Assembly (NCBI GenBank): GCA_023264975.1
Contig: JAHFUS010000035.1
Coordinates: 1 to 42,138, forward strand
Origin: Actinomycetes bacterium
GTDB taxonomy: Bacteria > Actinomycetota > Acidimicrobiia > Acidimicrobiales > GCA-2861595
Direction of reading: 5' to 3'
DNA: 42,138 nucleotides
The position numbers were made by a program, and so were the translations under genes. The notes under the pieces were generated by a model that had not been told where the DNA came from, did not search any database, and was given only the letters and a program-made list of their open reading frames with translations. Shown in pieces: positions 15,424-23,780 of the stretch; the first letter of the stretch is position 1, and every line of letters starts with the position of its first letter.

Positions 15424-17979
15424 ATCGACGCCGACGGGGCAGCGACTGATCACCAGTCCCGGCCGGACCGGTCGTTCCCGGCGTCGGTGCGCTGGTTCTC
15501 CGTCTGGCTGGCGGCGGCCGGCGCGGCCGCCGGCGGCCTGGCGGTCATGGCGGCCGACGGCCCGAGGCCGGGCCTGCCCCCTCTGGCGACCCTGGCCCTG
15601 TCCGTCTCGCTCGTCGCCGCCGGGCGCCTCCAGCTGCGCTTCTCCTACAGCGACGACAACGAGGCCCTCGACCTGTTCGACGCCGTCCTGGCGCCGATGG
15701 TCTTCTTCCTGTTCGGGCCCCTCGTGGTGCTGCTGGCCGCCGCCGCCATGGCGGTGTCCGAGGCCATGCTGCGCACCCGTCCGGTCAAGGCGTGCTTCAA
15801 CGTGGCGCAATGGGCGGCTGGCGCCGGCGCCGGCGTCCTGTGCTTCGCCGTGCTGGCCGACGGGTCGGCCCTGACGACCCGCAACCTCGGTGCCCTGGTG
15901 GCGGCGATGACGGTGGTGGCGGTGGTGAACCACACCTCGATGGTCGTGGTCCTCGCCGTGGTGACCGAACGCCGGGTGGGGCCGACGCTGGCGTCGATGG
16001 CCCCCATCATCCGGGTGGGGTGGCTGGCGGGCGGGGCCGTGAACCTGGCGTTCGGCGTGCTGCTGCTGGCGGCGATCGAGTCGGGCGCCTGGGCCACCGT
16101 CCTCGCACCGGCTTCGCTCGCCATGCTGCACTGGGCCAGCCGGGGCTATGCCGAGGGCCGGGCGGACCGGGCCCGCATGGCCGGTCTCCAGCGGGCCACC
16201 CACGCCCTGGTCGGCCCCATCGACCCCCGCGACGCCATCGGCGACTTCCTGGCCGAGGTGCGTGCGTGCTTCGACGTGGAGGTCGTCGATCTCGTGCTGG
16301 CCGAGACGGACGGCCACCGGGCCCACCGCCTCACGTGCGCAGACGCCAGTATGGCGCGCGCCTGGTTCATCCCCACCGGAACCGAATCGCTCTCGGTCTC
16401 CCTCCTCGACCTGGGGACGTCGGTGCGGGTCTCCCCATCCCACCCCGACGAGTCCGTCCGGGCACGGCTTCAGGACGAGGGCTGGAGGGACTGCCTGGCC
16501 GCTCCCCTCCTGACCAATGGCGAGGCGCGAGGCATCATCTGCGCCTATAACCGAACCGGGCTCCAGGGCTTCGAGACCGGCGAGATGGCGGTTCTCGAGG
16601 CACTGGCCCGGGAGCTTTCGGGTGCGCTGGAGAAGGCCGACCTGGTTGAGGAGGTGCTCCACCAGGCGCTGCACGACGCCCTCACCGGCCTGCCCAACCG
16701 CACGCTGTTCCACCAGCGGGTGCAGCGGGCCATCGGCGCGGCAAAAGCCGGTGGTGCCCACGCAGCGGTGATGCTCATCGACCTCAACCGCTTCAAGGAG
16801 GTCAACGACACTCTCGGCCACCACAACGGCGACCTCCTCCTTCAGGACTTCGCCCGCAGGCTCCGGAACAGCCTGCGCCCGGGCGACACGGTGGCCCGGC
16901 TCGGGGGCGACGAGTTCGCTGTCGTCGTCCCCCACGTGGACGGTGCGGCCGGGGCCGAGCGAGTCGTCAAACGCATCCAGCGGGCGCTGTCCGAGCCCTT
17001 CGCCCTCCACGAGCTGACCCTCGACATGGACGCCGCCATCGGAGTGGCCATGTACCCCCACCACGGCGGCGACCCGGCCACTCTCCTCCAGCGGGCCGAC
17101 GTGGCCATGTACGCGGCCAAGGGCACCCTCGGCGGCTGCGAGCTGTACTCGCCGGAGAAGGACCGCTACAGCCCGCGGCGGCTGGGCCTGGTGAGCGAGC
17201 TCCGCAGCGCAGCCTCACGGGGCGAGCTGGAGGTGTACTACCAGCCCAAGTCCGACCTGCGCAGCGGCCGGGTGACCGGCCTCGAGGCGCTCCTTCGATG
17301 GAACCACCCCAGGCACGGGCCGGTCCCACCCGACGAGTTCATCCCGGTGGCCGAGCAGACCGGCAGCATCCAAGCGCTGACCACCTTCGTCCTGGAACAG
17401 GCACTCACCCAGTGCGGCACGTGGCGAAAGGCCGGACTCGAGGTCGGCATTGCCGTCAACCTGTCGGTGCGTAGCCTCCTCGACACCGACCTGCCCGGCG
17501 AGATCTCCCGCCTGCTGAGCGAAACCGGCATCCCCGGGAGGAGCCTCACCCTCGAGCTGACCGAGAGCAGCATGATGTCGGACCCGGTCCGCACGGCCGA
17601 CGTCCTCGGTCGCCTCCACGAGATCGGCGCCCAGCTGTCCATCGACGACTACGGCACCGGCTACTCGTCGCTGTCCTATCTGCGCCGGCTGCCGGTCGAC
17701 GAGATGAAGATCGACAAGTCCTTCGTGATGAGCCTCGAAGGCGAGGACGACGACGATGTGATCGTCCGCTCCACCGTGGACCTCGGCCACAACCTCGGCC
17801 TGCGGGTGGTGGCGGAGGGCGTGGAGACCGAGGCCAGCTGGGACCGCCTGGCCACCCTCGGCTGCGACTCGGCCCAGGGTTTCTGGCTCAGCCGGCCGAT
17901 CCCGGCGGACGAGGTCATCAACCTGGTGGCCCGCCTCCACGGCGACGTCGACGAAAGCCGGCCCGCCGTCGCCAGCTGA
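15412..17979 (+). CDS. Membrane GAF-GGDEF-EAL c-di-GMP protein
   Basis: 855 aa from a GTG at 15412. About six hydrophobic segments occupy residues 27-243 (MASE-like sensor), followed by a GAF-like region (about 265-405). The GGDEF domain has ALTGLPNRTLF, an intact GGDEF (498-502) and an I-site RPGD (489-492) five residues before it. The EAL domain has EALLRW (625-630), NLSV, ELTES, DDYGTG (745-750), K766 and the EGVE and QGFWLS motifs, so all metal and base residues are present. It may both make and degrade c-di-GMP; bifunctional proteins of this type often have one dominant activity, which sequence cannot settle. The gene lies in the same reading frame as the preceding protease, separated only by stop codons within an 18-bp repeat. 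Confidence 0.93.
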   Translation: MVVEIDADGAATDHQSRPDRSFPASVRWFSVWLAAAGAAAGGLAVMAADGPRPGLPPLATLALSVSLVAAGRLQLRFSYSDDNEALDLFDAVLAPMVFFLFGPLVVLLAAAAMAVSEAMLRTRPVKACFNVAQWAAGAGAGVLCFAVLADGSALTTRNLGALVAAMTVVAVVNHTSMVVVLAVVTERRVGPTLASMAPIIRVGWLAGGAVNLAFGVLLLAAIESGAWATVLAPASLAMLHWASRGYAEGRADRARMAGLQRATHALVGPIDPRDAIGDFLAEVRACFDVEVVDLVLAETDGHRAHRLTCADASMARAWFIPTGTESLSVSLLDLGTSVRVSPSHPDESVRARLQDEGWRDCLAAPLLTNGEARGIICAYNRTGLQGFETGEMAVLEALARELSGALEKADLVEEVLHQALHDALTGLPNRTLFHQRVQRAIGAAKAGGAHAAVMLIDLNRFKEVNDTLGHHNGDLLLQDFARRLRNSLRPGDTVARLGGDEFAVVVPHVDGAAGAERVVKRIQRALSEPFALHELTLDMDAAIGVAMYPHHGGDPATLLQRADVAMYAAKGTLGGCELYSPEKDRYSPRRLGLVSELRSAASRGELEVYYQPKSDLRSGRVTGLEALLRWNHPRHGPVPPDEFIPVAEQTGSIQALTTFVLEQALTQCGTWRKAGLEVGIAVNLSVRSLLDTDLPGEISRLLSETGIPGRSLTLELTESSMMSDPVRTADVLGRLHEIGAQLSIDDYGTGYSSLSYLRRLPVDEMKIDKSFVMSLEGEDDDDVIVRSTVDLGHNLGLRVVAEGVETEASWDRLATLGCDSAQGFWLSRPIPADEVINLVARLHGDVDESRPAVAS

Positions 17980-18004
17980 GCCTGCCACCGGGCGGCCGGG
18001 CTGC

Positions 18005-18010
18005 TAGCCT
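18005..18010 (+). promoter_or_regulatory. -10 box of rpsT, leaderless type
   Basis: TAGCCT ends 9 nt before the GTG start of rpsT. No ribosome binding site is seen between them, in keeping with a leaderless transcript. Confidence 0.4.
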
Positions 18011-18019
18011 CGACACCCC

Positions 18020-18295
18020 GTGGCAAACATCAAGAGTCAGATCAAGCGCAACCTGCAGAACGAGCGCAGGCGCCTTCGCAACAAGGCGGCCCGCTCGGAG
18101 ATGAAGACGCGTGTCAAGAACGCCGTCACCACCGCAGATGCGGGTGCCGAGAACAGCGCCGATGCGCTGCGTCTGGCGGTGAAGAAGCTCGACAAGGCGG
18201 CGGCCAAGGGCATCATCCACAAGAACCAGGCCGCCAACCGTAAGTCCAGCCTCATGCGGCGCCTGAACAGGATCTCCTCCTCATCACAGGGTTAG
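18020..18295 (+). CDS. rpsT: 30S ribosomal protein S20
   Basis: 91 aa, GTG start. Typical S20: [20 protein letters not shown] at the N-terminus, then [11 protein letters not shown] and [19 protein letters not shown]. Highly basic, all-helical, binds the 5' domain of 16S rRNA. It is convergent with holA, with 19 nt between stops, an arrangement seen in many actinobacteria. Confidence 0.98.
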   Translation: MANIKSQIKRNLQNERRRLRNKAARSEMKTRVKNAVTTADAGAENSADALRLAVKKLDKAAAKGIIHKNQAANRKSSLMRRLNRISSSSQG

Positions 18296-18314
18296 TCCGG
18301 TAGTTCCCCGTTTC

Positions 18315-19286
18315 TCAGCGCCCCTTGAGGCGGCTGAGGCGGGCCACCAGGATCTCCAGCACCACCACGTCGGGCGCGCCGGTGCTGCCGCGCAGGTCGA
18401 GGTCGGCGGCGCCGAGCAGCTCGATGGCCTTGGCCACGTTGGCCGGGCCCAGGCGGCTCGCCTGCGTCATGGCCTTCTTGGCCGGGTAGGGCGCGGTGCC
18501 CAGCAGGGCTGCGGCCGCCTTCTCGTCGGGCACGCCCGACCCGTCGAGGCGCAGCATCGAGGCATAGTGGCGGTGCAACGACGCCATCACCGCCAGCGGG
18601 TGGCGGTCGCCGCCTTCGAGCATGCGATGCAACTGGGCCAGGGCGTCGGCCGGGTCGCCCCTGTCCATGGCGTCGGTGAGGTCCCATGGGGCGATGCCGC
18701 CGGCCTGGCCGAGGAACGGCTCGAGTTCCTCCTCCCCCACCCGGGCGCCCTCGCCGTATGCGGCGGCCAGCGCTTCGAGCAGCGCGGGCAGGCGGCTCAC
18801 GTCCTCGCCGAGATGGGCCCCGAGCGCGGCTGCGGTACGAGCGTCGAGGCGCACCGGCGCCGAGCGCAGCCGCTCCCTGAGCCACTGCTCCCGAGCCTTG
18901 CCCGACCCGGCGCCGGCGTCGAGCACCTGGCCCACCTTCTTGACGGCGTTCACGAGCTTCACGCTCACCTGCCCGCCGCCACCCGTGAGGATGAGGGCGG
19001 TGGTGGGCAGCGGGTCGCCGAGCCAGGCCAGCAACGGTTTCAGCTCCTCACTCAGGAACCGACCTATCTCCCGGGCCACCACCACCCGCCGGGCGGCGAG
19101 GAACGGCGGTGTCTGGCACGCGTCGGCGATGGCGGCGACGGTGACGTCGTCGCCGCTCAGGTCCTCGACCGCCATGGGGTCGCCACCGCTCAGCTCCGCC
19201 ACCAGCCGGCGCACCTCGTCGGCGACGAGGGTGGTGTCGTCGCCCTTCACGAGCCAGGCGTGCAGCGCGGTGTCGGCGGTGGTCAT
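18315..19286 (-). CDS. holA: DNA polymerase III delta subunit
   Basis: 323 aa from an ATG at 19286 with GGAG 9 nt upstream; upstream in-frame Met codons have no ribosome site. Features of HolA: LVKGDDTTLVADEVRRLV near the start, TPPFLAARRVVVAREI, then a Walker-like remnant-free AAA+ fold and a C-terminal helical collar domain with HRHYASMLRLDG and PYPAKKAMTQASRL. The delta subunit opens the beta sliding clamp in the clamp loader. Its place after comEA-comEC and next to rpsT is the conserved order. Confidence 0.92.
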   Translation of the reverse strand: MTTADTALHAWLVKGDDTTLVADEVRRLVAELSGGDPMAVEDLSGDDVTVAAIADACQTPPFLAARRVVVAREIGRFLSEELKPLLAWLGDPLPTTALILTGGGGQVSVKLVNAVKKVGQVLDAGAGSGKAREQWLRERLRSAPVRLDARTAAALGAHLGEDVSRLPALLEALAAAYGEGARVGEEELEPFLGQAGGIAPWDLTDAMDRGDPADALAQLHRMLEGGDRHPLAVMASLHRHYASMLRLDGSGVPDEKAAAALLGTAPYPAKKAMTQASRLGPANVAKAIELLGAADLDLRGSTGAPDVVVLEILVARLSRLKGR

Positions 19287-19415
19287 GCGGGCGTCTCCGG
19301 GTGGTTGGGCCGAAGCTTCCACCATCGGGCGCCCCCGGTGCGACATCTGACGCCACACAGCCTGAGAGTCCGCACCTGGAGCCCGGGGCGGGAGCCGGCG
19401 CCGGGCACGCGTCAG

Positions 19416-20291
19416 CTACTGCGCGGACAGCACGGCGTCCAGCGTGTCGCACACCCGCCTCGTACCGAGGACGTCGTGGGCCCGGATCACCCGGCATCCC
19501 AACTTCACGCCCAGGGCGGCGGCCGACAGGCTGGCTTCCCGCCGGCTGTCGATGTCGAGGTGCAGCAGGGCGCCGAGAAACGTCTTGTTGGAAGCCGAGA
19601 GCAGGAGGGGCCAGCCGATGGCGGCGAGGTGGTGGGACGCCCTGAGCAGCTCGAGTGACTGCTCAGCCGTCTTGCCCAGGTCGAGGCCGGCATCGACCAT
19701 GATCCGGTCGGCAGGGATGCCCGCGTGCTCGGCCCGCCGGGCCAGCGCCACCAGCTCGTCGGACACCGTGGCCACCACGTCGTCGTAGCGGGGCCGGGGA
19801 TCGGGGATGCGGGGCAGCAGCCGGATGTGCGTGGCCACCACGGCTGCACCGGCCTCTGCCGCCGCCGTCAGGTAGGCGGGATCGGCGAAGCCGCTGATGT
19901 CGTTGCCCACGCTGGCGCCGGCGGCGAAGGCCGACCGTGCGACCTCCGCTCGCCAGGTGTCGACCGAGATGGCCACGTCGAACCGGTCGGCCAGCGCGGT
20001 CACCGCCGGGATGACGCGGTCGAGCTCCTCTTCAGCCGTGACCTCGGGGCCGGGCCCCGCCTTAACGCCACCCACGTCGAGCACGTCGGCGCCCTCGGCC
20101 ACCAACTGTTCGGCACGGACGAGGAAGCGGTCCATGGCGAAGTGCTCGCCCCGGTCGAAGAAGGAGTCCGTGGTGCGGTTCAGGATGCCCATGACAAGTG
20201 CCCGGGTGGTGACGTCGAAGGCTCGGGGCCCAAGGCAGAGGCGCACAACCCGACGGTAGGCGACCGCCCCGCCGCCCTCTCCTGGACCCAT
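19416..20291 (-). CDS. FolP2-type dihydropteroate synthase paralogue
   Basis: 291 aa from an ATG at 20291 that overlaps the comEC stop (TGATG). TIM-barrel DHPS family: MGILNRTTDSFFD (34-46), DVGGVKAGPG (72-81), ISVDTWRAEVA, GNDISG, and LSASNKTFLGALL. In true DHPS the second motif is DIGGESTRPG, and the late motif is SRK; here the STR segment is replaced by VKA and SRK by SNK. The DVGGVKAGPG form is what I recall for mycobacterial FolP2, a paralogue for which DHPS activity was not found. Folate function is therefore uncertain, and a different small aromatic or pterin ligand is possible. The coupling to comEC is probably transcriptional convenience. Confidence 0.82.
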   Translation of the reverse strand: MGPGEGGGAVAYRRVVRLCLGPRAFDVTTRALVMGILNRTTDSFFDRGEHFAMDRFLVRAEQLVAEGADVLDVGGVKAGPGPEVTAEEELDRVIPAVTALADRFDVAISVDTWRAEVARSAFAAGASVGNDISGFADPAYLTAAAEAGAAVVATHIRLLPRIPDPRPRYDDVVATVSDELVALARRAEHAGIPADRIMVDAGLDLGKTAEQSLELLRASHHLAAIGWPLLLSASNKTFLGALLHLDIDSRREASLSAAALGVKLGCRVIRAHDVLGTRRVCDTLDAVLSAQ

Positions 20292-22030
20292 CACGGCCTG
20301 GGGCCCGGTTTGCAACGACCGCGGCACCGGCTGACGTCGACCACCAGCCTCGGATCGGTCGACCGCACCACCACCCGGAGGTCGCCGACGCTGACGACGG
20401 CGCCCGGCACGGCGTCGGCGGCGGTGAGCACCAGGCGCGCCGGATGGCGGGCCAGCACGGCGTCGAGCGCGGCCCTGGCCGACGGGCTGGAACTGGTGAG
20501 GGCGACTACGGCCAGGCGGCCGACGCCGGCCAGGCGAAGGGCGCCGAGGAGCGGGCCGGGGCGGGGTCGCCCGACCACGAGCACGGTGGCGGCACCGTTG
20601 CGCCACAGGCGGGCGTCGCCGGCGAGGGGGCGGCCGTCCTCCGGGCGGGCGGGGCCGACCGCCGGCCAGAAGCAGACCGCCAGGGCCAGTACCACGGCCG
20701 TGCAGCGGTTTCGGGGTCGGAGCGCAGCGGCGACGGCCAGGGCGCACAGCGCCACCAGATGGACGGCGCCCAGTTGGCCGAGCGGCAGGGCAGCGGCCCA
20801 CCGGGCCACCCCTGCGGTCCACGAGACGAGCAGCCGGTTGGGCAGATGGACCACGCCGGCGACCGGCTCGCCCAGCAGGCCGGCCGGCAGGCCGGCGACG
20901 AGCCCCCACACCATCACGGGACCGGCGGCGGGAACGGCCAGGAGGTTGGCCGGCACAGACGCAACCGGCACGCCGCCGAAGACCGGGATCAGCACGGGCG
21001 CCACGCCGACCTGGGCGGCCAGCGTGACGGCGAGGGGCAGCGGCATGCGGGTCGACAGCGGCCCGGCGATGACGGCGATGCCGGCGCATGCGCCGCACGA
21101 CAGCCCGAAGCCCACCGACCCCACCAGCAGCGGGTCGACGAGGAGCAGCGCGGTCGCGGCGAGCGCCAGTACCCGGAGCGTGGAAGCGGGCCGGCCCAGG
21201 GTGGTGGCCAGCAGGGTGACCCCCGCCATGGCGGACGCCCGAAGCACCGACGGTTCCCACCGGGTGAGGACGCCGAACCCGACCAGGATCGCGATGCCGG
21301 CGAGAAAGCGGCCCCGCAGGCCGAGGAGGCGCAGCACGGGCGCAGCGAGGGCCAGCACGAAGGCGACGTTCTGCCCGGAGACAGCCAGCAGGTGCGAGAG
21401 GCCGGCGGCCCGGAAGTCGTCGACACTTACAGGGTCCTGGTCTCGGTCGTCGCCGAGCACGAAGCCGGCGAACAGCGCCCGCTGCTGGTCGCCGAACGAC
21501 GACGTGCCGCGCAACAGGGTACGCCGCACGTCGTTGGCCAGCCGGGCCAGCGGACCGCCCGGCCGTTCGTTCCCCGCCGACGTGATCGTGAGGCGCGCCG
21601 CGATGTGGCGCCTGAGCAGGTAGGCGCGGGACCGGGCGGGCACCGGCGACAGCCGGCCCACGACCTCGACCGTCTCACCGGCCAGCAGGGGCCGTACCGC
21701 CGACGCCGGCGCGCCCCGGGCCCAGGCTTCCATCCGGCGCGAGCCGAGGCGGGCCTCGACCTTCACCGCCCCGTCGAGGTCGACCGGGTCGGTGAGGAGG
21801 GTGGCACGCCCATGCACCGGCGTGGCCGGGACCGGCGGTCGGAGGCCGGCGTAGGAGCGGGCTCCGAGGGCCGACGCCAGCACGGCTGCACCCACGCACA
21901 GCACAGCCGGCCGGCGGGCACCGAAGGCGATCACCACCAGCACGGCGCCGACCCACAGCGGGAAGGCTCGCGATGCCACCGCACCGACGGCCGTGCTGAC
22001 GGCGAGGGCCACCACCCACCGATCGCTCAC
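20291..22030 (-). CDS. comEC: ComEC/Rec2 family DNA-uptake channel with degenerate C-terminal domain
   Basis: 579 aa from a GTG at 22030. Order: N-terminal membrane segments, an OB-like domain (about 70-160), then the Competence domain with LSHLLAVSGQNVAFVLAL and some eight or more hydrophobic helices. The C-terminal part after about residue 470 has the size of a shortened metallo-beta-lactamase domain but lacks the HxHxDH metal motif; SSSPSARAAL stands where SHPHADH is expected. ComEC forms the inner-membrane channel for single-stranded DNA, and in full-length forms the lactamase domain is the proposed nuclease. It follows comEA by 27 bp and precedes the folP2-like gene with an overlap. Confidence 0.88.
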   Translation of the reverse strand: MSDRWVVALAVSTAVGAVASRAFPLWVGAVLVVIAFGARRPAVLCVGAAVLASALGARSYAGLRPPVPATPVHGRATLLTDPVDLDGAVKVEARLGSRRMEAWARGAPASAVRPLLAGETVEVVGRLSPVPARSRAYLLRRHIAARLTITSAGNERPGGPLARLANDVRRTLLRGTSSFGDQQRALFAGFVLGDDRDQDPVSVDDFRAAGLSHLLAVSGQNVAFVLALAAPVLRLLGLRGRFLAGIAILVGFGVLTRWEPSVLRASAMAGVTLLATTLGRPASTLRVLALAATALLLVDPLLVGSVGFGLSCGACAGIAVIAGPLSTRMPLPLAVTLAAQVGVAPVLIPVFGGVPVASVPANLLAVPAAGPVMVWGLVAGLPAGLLGEPVAGVVHLPNRLLVSWTAGVARWAAALPLGQLGAVHLVALCALAVAAALRPRNRCTAVVLALAVCFWPAVGPARPEDGRPLAGDARLWRNGAATVLVVGRPRPGPLLGALRLAGVGRLAVVALTSSSPSARAALDAVLARHPARLVLTAADAVPGAVVSVGDLRVVVRSTDPRLVVDVSRCRGRCKPGPRP

Positions 22031-22031
22031 C

Positions 22032-22071
22032 GGGCCGTCACACCCGCACCTGGGCCGTCACACCCGCACCC
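22032..22071. repeat. 20-bp direct tandem duplication at the 3' end of comEA
   Basis: Two adjacent near-identical 20-bp copies (22032-22051 and 22052-22071) differing at the last base. One copy encodes the C-terminal residues and stop of ComEA; the other lies between the comEA stop and the comEC start. Confidence 0.85.
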
Positions 22072-22840
22072 GGGTCCGCAGGGCCGCCAATTTCGCCTCC
22101 CCGATACCCCGCACCTCCAGCAGTTCCTGCACCTGGGTGAAGCGACCGTGCTCGGTCCGGTAGTCGATGATGGCCTGGGCGGTGGCGGGGCCCACGCCAG
22201 GCAGGGCGTCGAGCTGGTCGAGCGTGGCCGCATTGAGGTCGACCGGACCGGCGCCCACCCGGCCGCTCGCGCCGGCGTCCCCGGCCACGACGGCGGGGAC
22301 GGCCTGACCCTTGTGGGGCACGAAGACCCGCTCGCCGTCGGCGACCTTGGCGGCCAGGTTCACCTGGTCGAGGTCGGCGTCGGCGGCCAGGCCGCCGGCG
22401 GCGTCGAGCACGTCGGCCACCCGCCCGCCGGCCAGCACCTTGTACACCCCGGGGCGGGCGACGGCGCCCGCTGCGTGCACGTACGTGGGCGGCTCGGCCT
22501 CGGCCGCTGCTCCGGCTCTCCCGGCCGGCGCCGGCCCCCCGACGGCACCGACCCCGTCCCCTTCCGCGCCGCCGGCGCCAACCCTGCCGGACAAGCCCGA
22601 CACGCCGGCACCGCCGCCACCGCCGGCGGATCCGGCGGCGGCGGGCGTCCCCGCCCGGGGTAGCGTCATCTCGGGTGTGGCGGGTGCCCCACGCAACGCC
22701 ACGACGGCGAGGGCGGCGCCTACGGCCACGCCGCCCGCGGCCAGGGCGGCGGCGATGACCCGGGCGGAGCGCTCCCGCGCCGCGATGACAAGCGGCAGTG
22801 CGGCGAACCGCTCCCGCCAGGACACAGGCGCGTCGGGCAC
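22058..22840 (-). CDS. comEA: ComEA family DNA-binding receptor
   Basis: 260 aa, GTG at 22840. One membrane segment (about 28-50), a long Gly/Ala/Pro linker (60-115), a SLBB domain (about 118-177: TYVHAAGAVARPGVYKVLAG ... ERVFVP) and a C-terminal double helix-hairpin-helix (200-258: VDLNAATLDQLDALPGVGPA ... LLEVRGIGEAKL). It binds double-stranded DNA outside the membrane during uptake. A TAACCT box on the minus strand at 22897-22892 may be its -10. The operon comEA-comEC-folP2-like-holA is likely one unit. Confidence 0.92.
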   Translation of the reverse strand: MPDAPVSWRERFAALPLVIAARERSARVIAAALAAGGVAVGAALAVVALRGAPATPEMTLPRAGTPAAAGSAGGGGGAGVSGLSGRVGAGGAEGDGVGAVGGPAPAGRAGAAAEAEPPTYVHAAGAVARPGVYKVLAGGRVADVLDAAGGLAADADLDQVNLAAKVADGERVFVPHKGQAVPAVVAGDAGASGRVGAGPVDLNAATLDQLDALPGVGPATAQAIIDYRTEHGRFTQVQELLEVRGIGEAKLAALRTRVRV

Positions 22841-23001
22841 GGGGCAACCCCAGGGACGAGAGGACGTCGACCGGGGGAAGCGGCTGTGCCGAGGTTAGCC
22901 CCGCCGGCGGCCGGCGGAAAGGGGTCGCGCCGGCCGCAGGCGACAGCACGGAACGCGCGGCGCGCGCCCTGGTCCCCCGCCATGGCAGGGCGGGGCCGGG
23001 C

Positions 23002-23697
23002 TCAGAAGAGGCGGGCGGTGAGGGCTTTGCGGTACTGGGCGGTGCGGGGGTCGTCGGGACCCAGCACCTCGAGCAGGTCGAGGAAACGCCGGCGCGCGTC
23101 GTCGTCGTCCTTCACCCGGTCGAGGAGCCCGTCGAGCTCGCCGGCCGGGTCGGCCGGGGCGTCGGCGCCCACTCGCGCCAGGGCCGCCACCCTGCGCACC
23201 TCGGCCGTCTCCGGCACCCGCGCGAGCAGGGCCAGGGCCTCGTCGGTGTCGCCCCGGGCGGCCAGCATCTCGGCCAGAGCCAACAGGGCGGCGGGGTGAT
23301 CGGCCTCCATGGCGAGCGCTGCTCGCAACGACTCCTCATCGCCCTTGTCGACCAGCAGGTCGACGTCGCGCTTGGCGGGCAGCAGGCCGTCGACGAACTG
23401 GCGGACCTGGGCTTCGGGGACGGCGCCGATGAACTGGTCGACGACCTGTCCGTCCTTCACCGCGAACACGGCCGGGATGGACTGCACCCGGAATTGGGCG
23501 GACACGTTCGGGTTGGCGTCGACATCGACCTTCACCAGCTCGACGGCGCCACCGGTCTCGGCCACGACCTTCTCGAGGATGGGCCCGAGGGTGACGCAGG
23601 GGCCGCACCACGATGCCCACAGGTCGACGACCACGGGGACCTGTGCCGAACGCTGGAGTACGTCGCGCTCGAACGTGGCATCGGTGACATCGACCAT
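23002..23697 (-). CDS. Thioredoxin-TPR protein (CnoX/YbbN-like)
   Basis: 231 aa. Thioredoxin fold in residues 1-110 with the redox motif W30-C-G-P-C34 and the cis-Pro loop QSIPAVFAVKDG. The C-terminal half (115-231) has TPR-like helix pairs (HPAALLALAEMLAARGDTDEAL begins one), matching CnoX/YbbN proteins that act as chaperone-linked holdases and protect proteins from oxidation. In such proteins the second Cys is often lost; here both remain, so reductase activity is possible. The start is fixed by a TAAGAT -10 box 6 nt upstream. It is divergent from the PAC2 gene. Confidence 0.88.
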   Translation of the reverse strand: MVDVTDATFERDVLQRSAQVPVVVDLWASWCGPCVTLGPILEKVVAETGGAVELVKVDVDANPNVSAQFRVQSIPAVFAVKDGQVVDQFIGAVPEAQVRQFVDGLLPAKRDVDLLVDKGDEESLRAALAMEADHPAALLALAEMLAARGDTDEALALLARVPETAEVRRVAALARVGADAPADPAGELDGLLDRVKDDDDARRRFLDLLEVLGPDDPRTAQYRKALTARLF

Positions 23698-23703
23698 GAG
23701 GCC

Positions 23704-23709
23704 ATCTTA
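23704..23709 (-). promoter_or_regulatory. -10 box of the thioredoxin-TPR gene, leaderless type
   Basis: TAAGAT on the minus strand, ending 6 nt before the ATG at 23697. The first transcribed base would be at or near the start codon. Confidence 0.5.
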
Positions 23710-23768
23710 CGGGCAGACGTGCGGTGGCAGATCCGGGACCACGCTCCCCGCCCGGCCACGTGCAGGTC

Positions 23769-23774
23769 TACGGT
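23769..23774 (+). promoter_or_regulatory. Possible -10 box of the PAC2 gene
   Basis: TACGGT lies 6 nt before the GTG at 23781, the same spacing as at aroG, leuS and the thioredoxin gene. It is the main reason for preferring that start. There is no clear -35. Confidence 0.35.
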
Positions 23775-23780
23775 TCCGTT

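Noticed and set aside
14224-17064. 946-codon open frame on the minus strand opposite the subtilase and GGDEF-EAL genes
   Set aside because: It is a GC-rich shadow frame with low-complexity Gly/His/Arg/Val content, while the plus-strand genes have complete domains and catalytic motifs.
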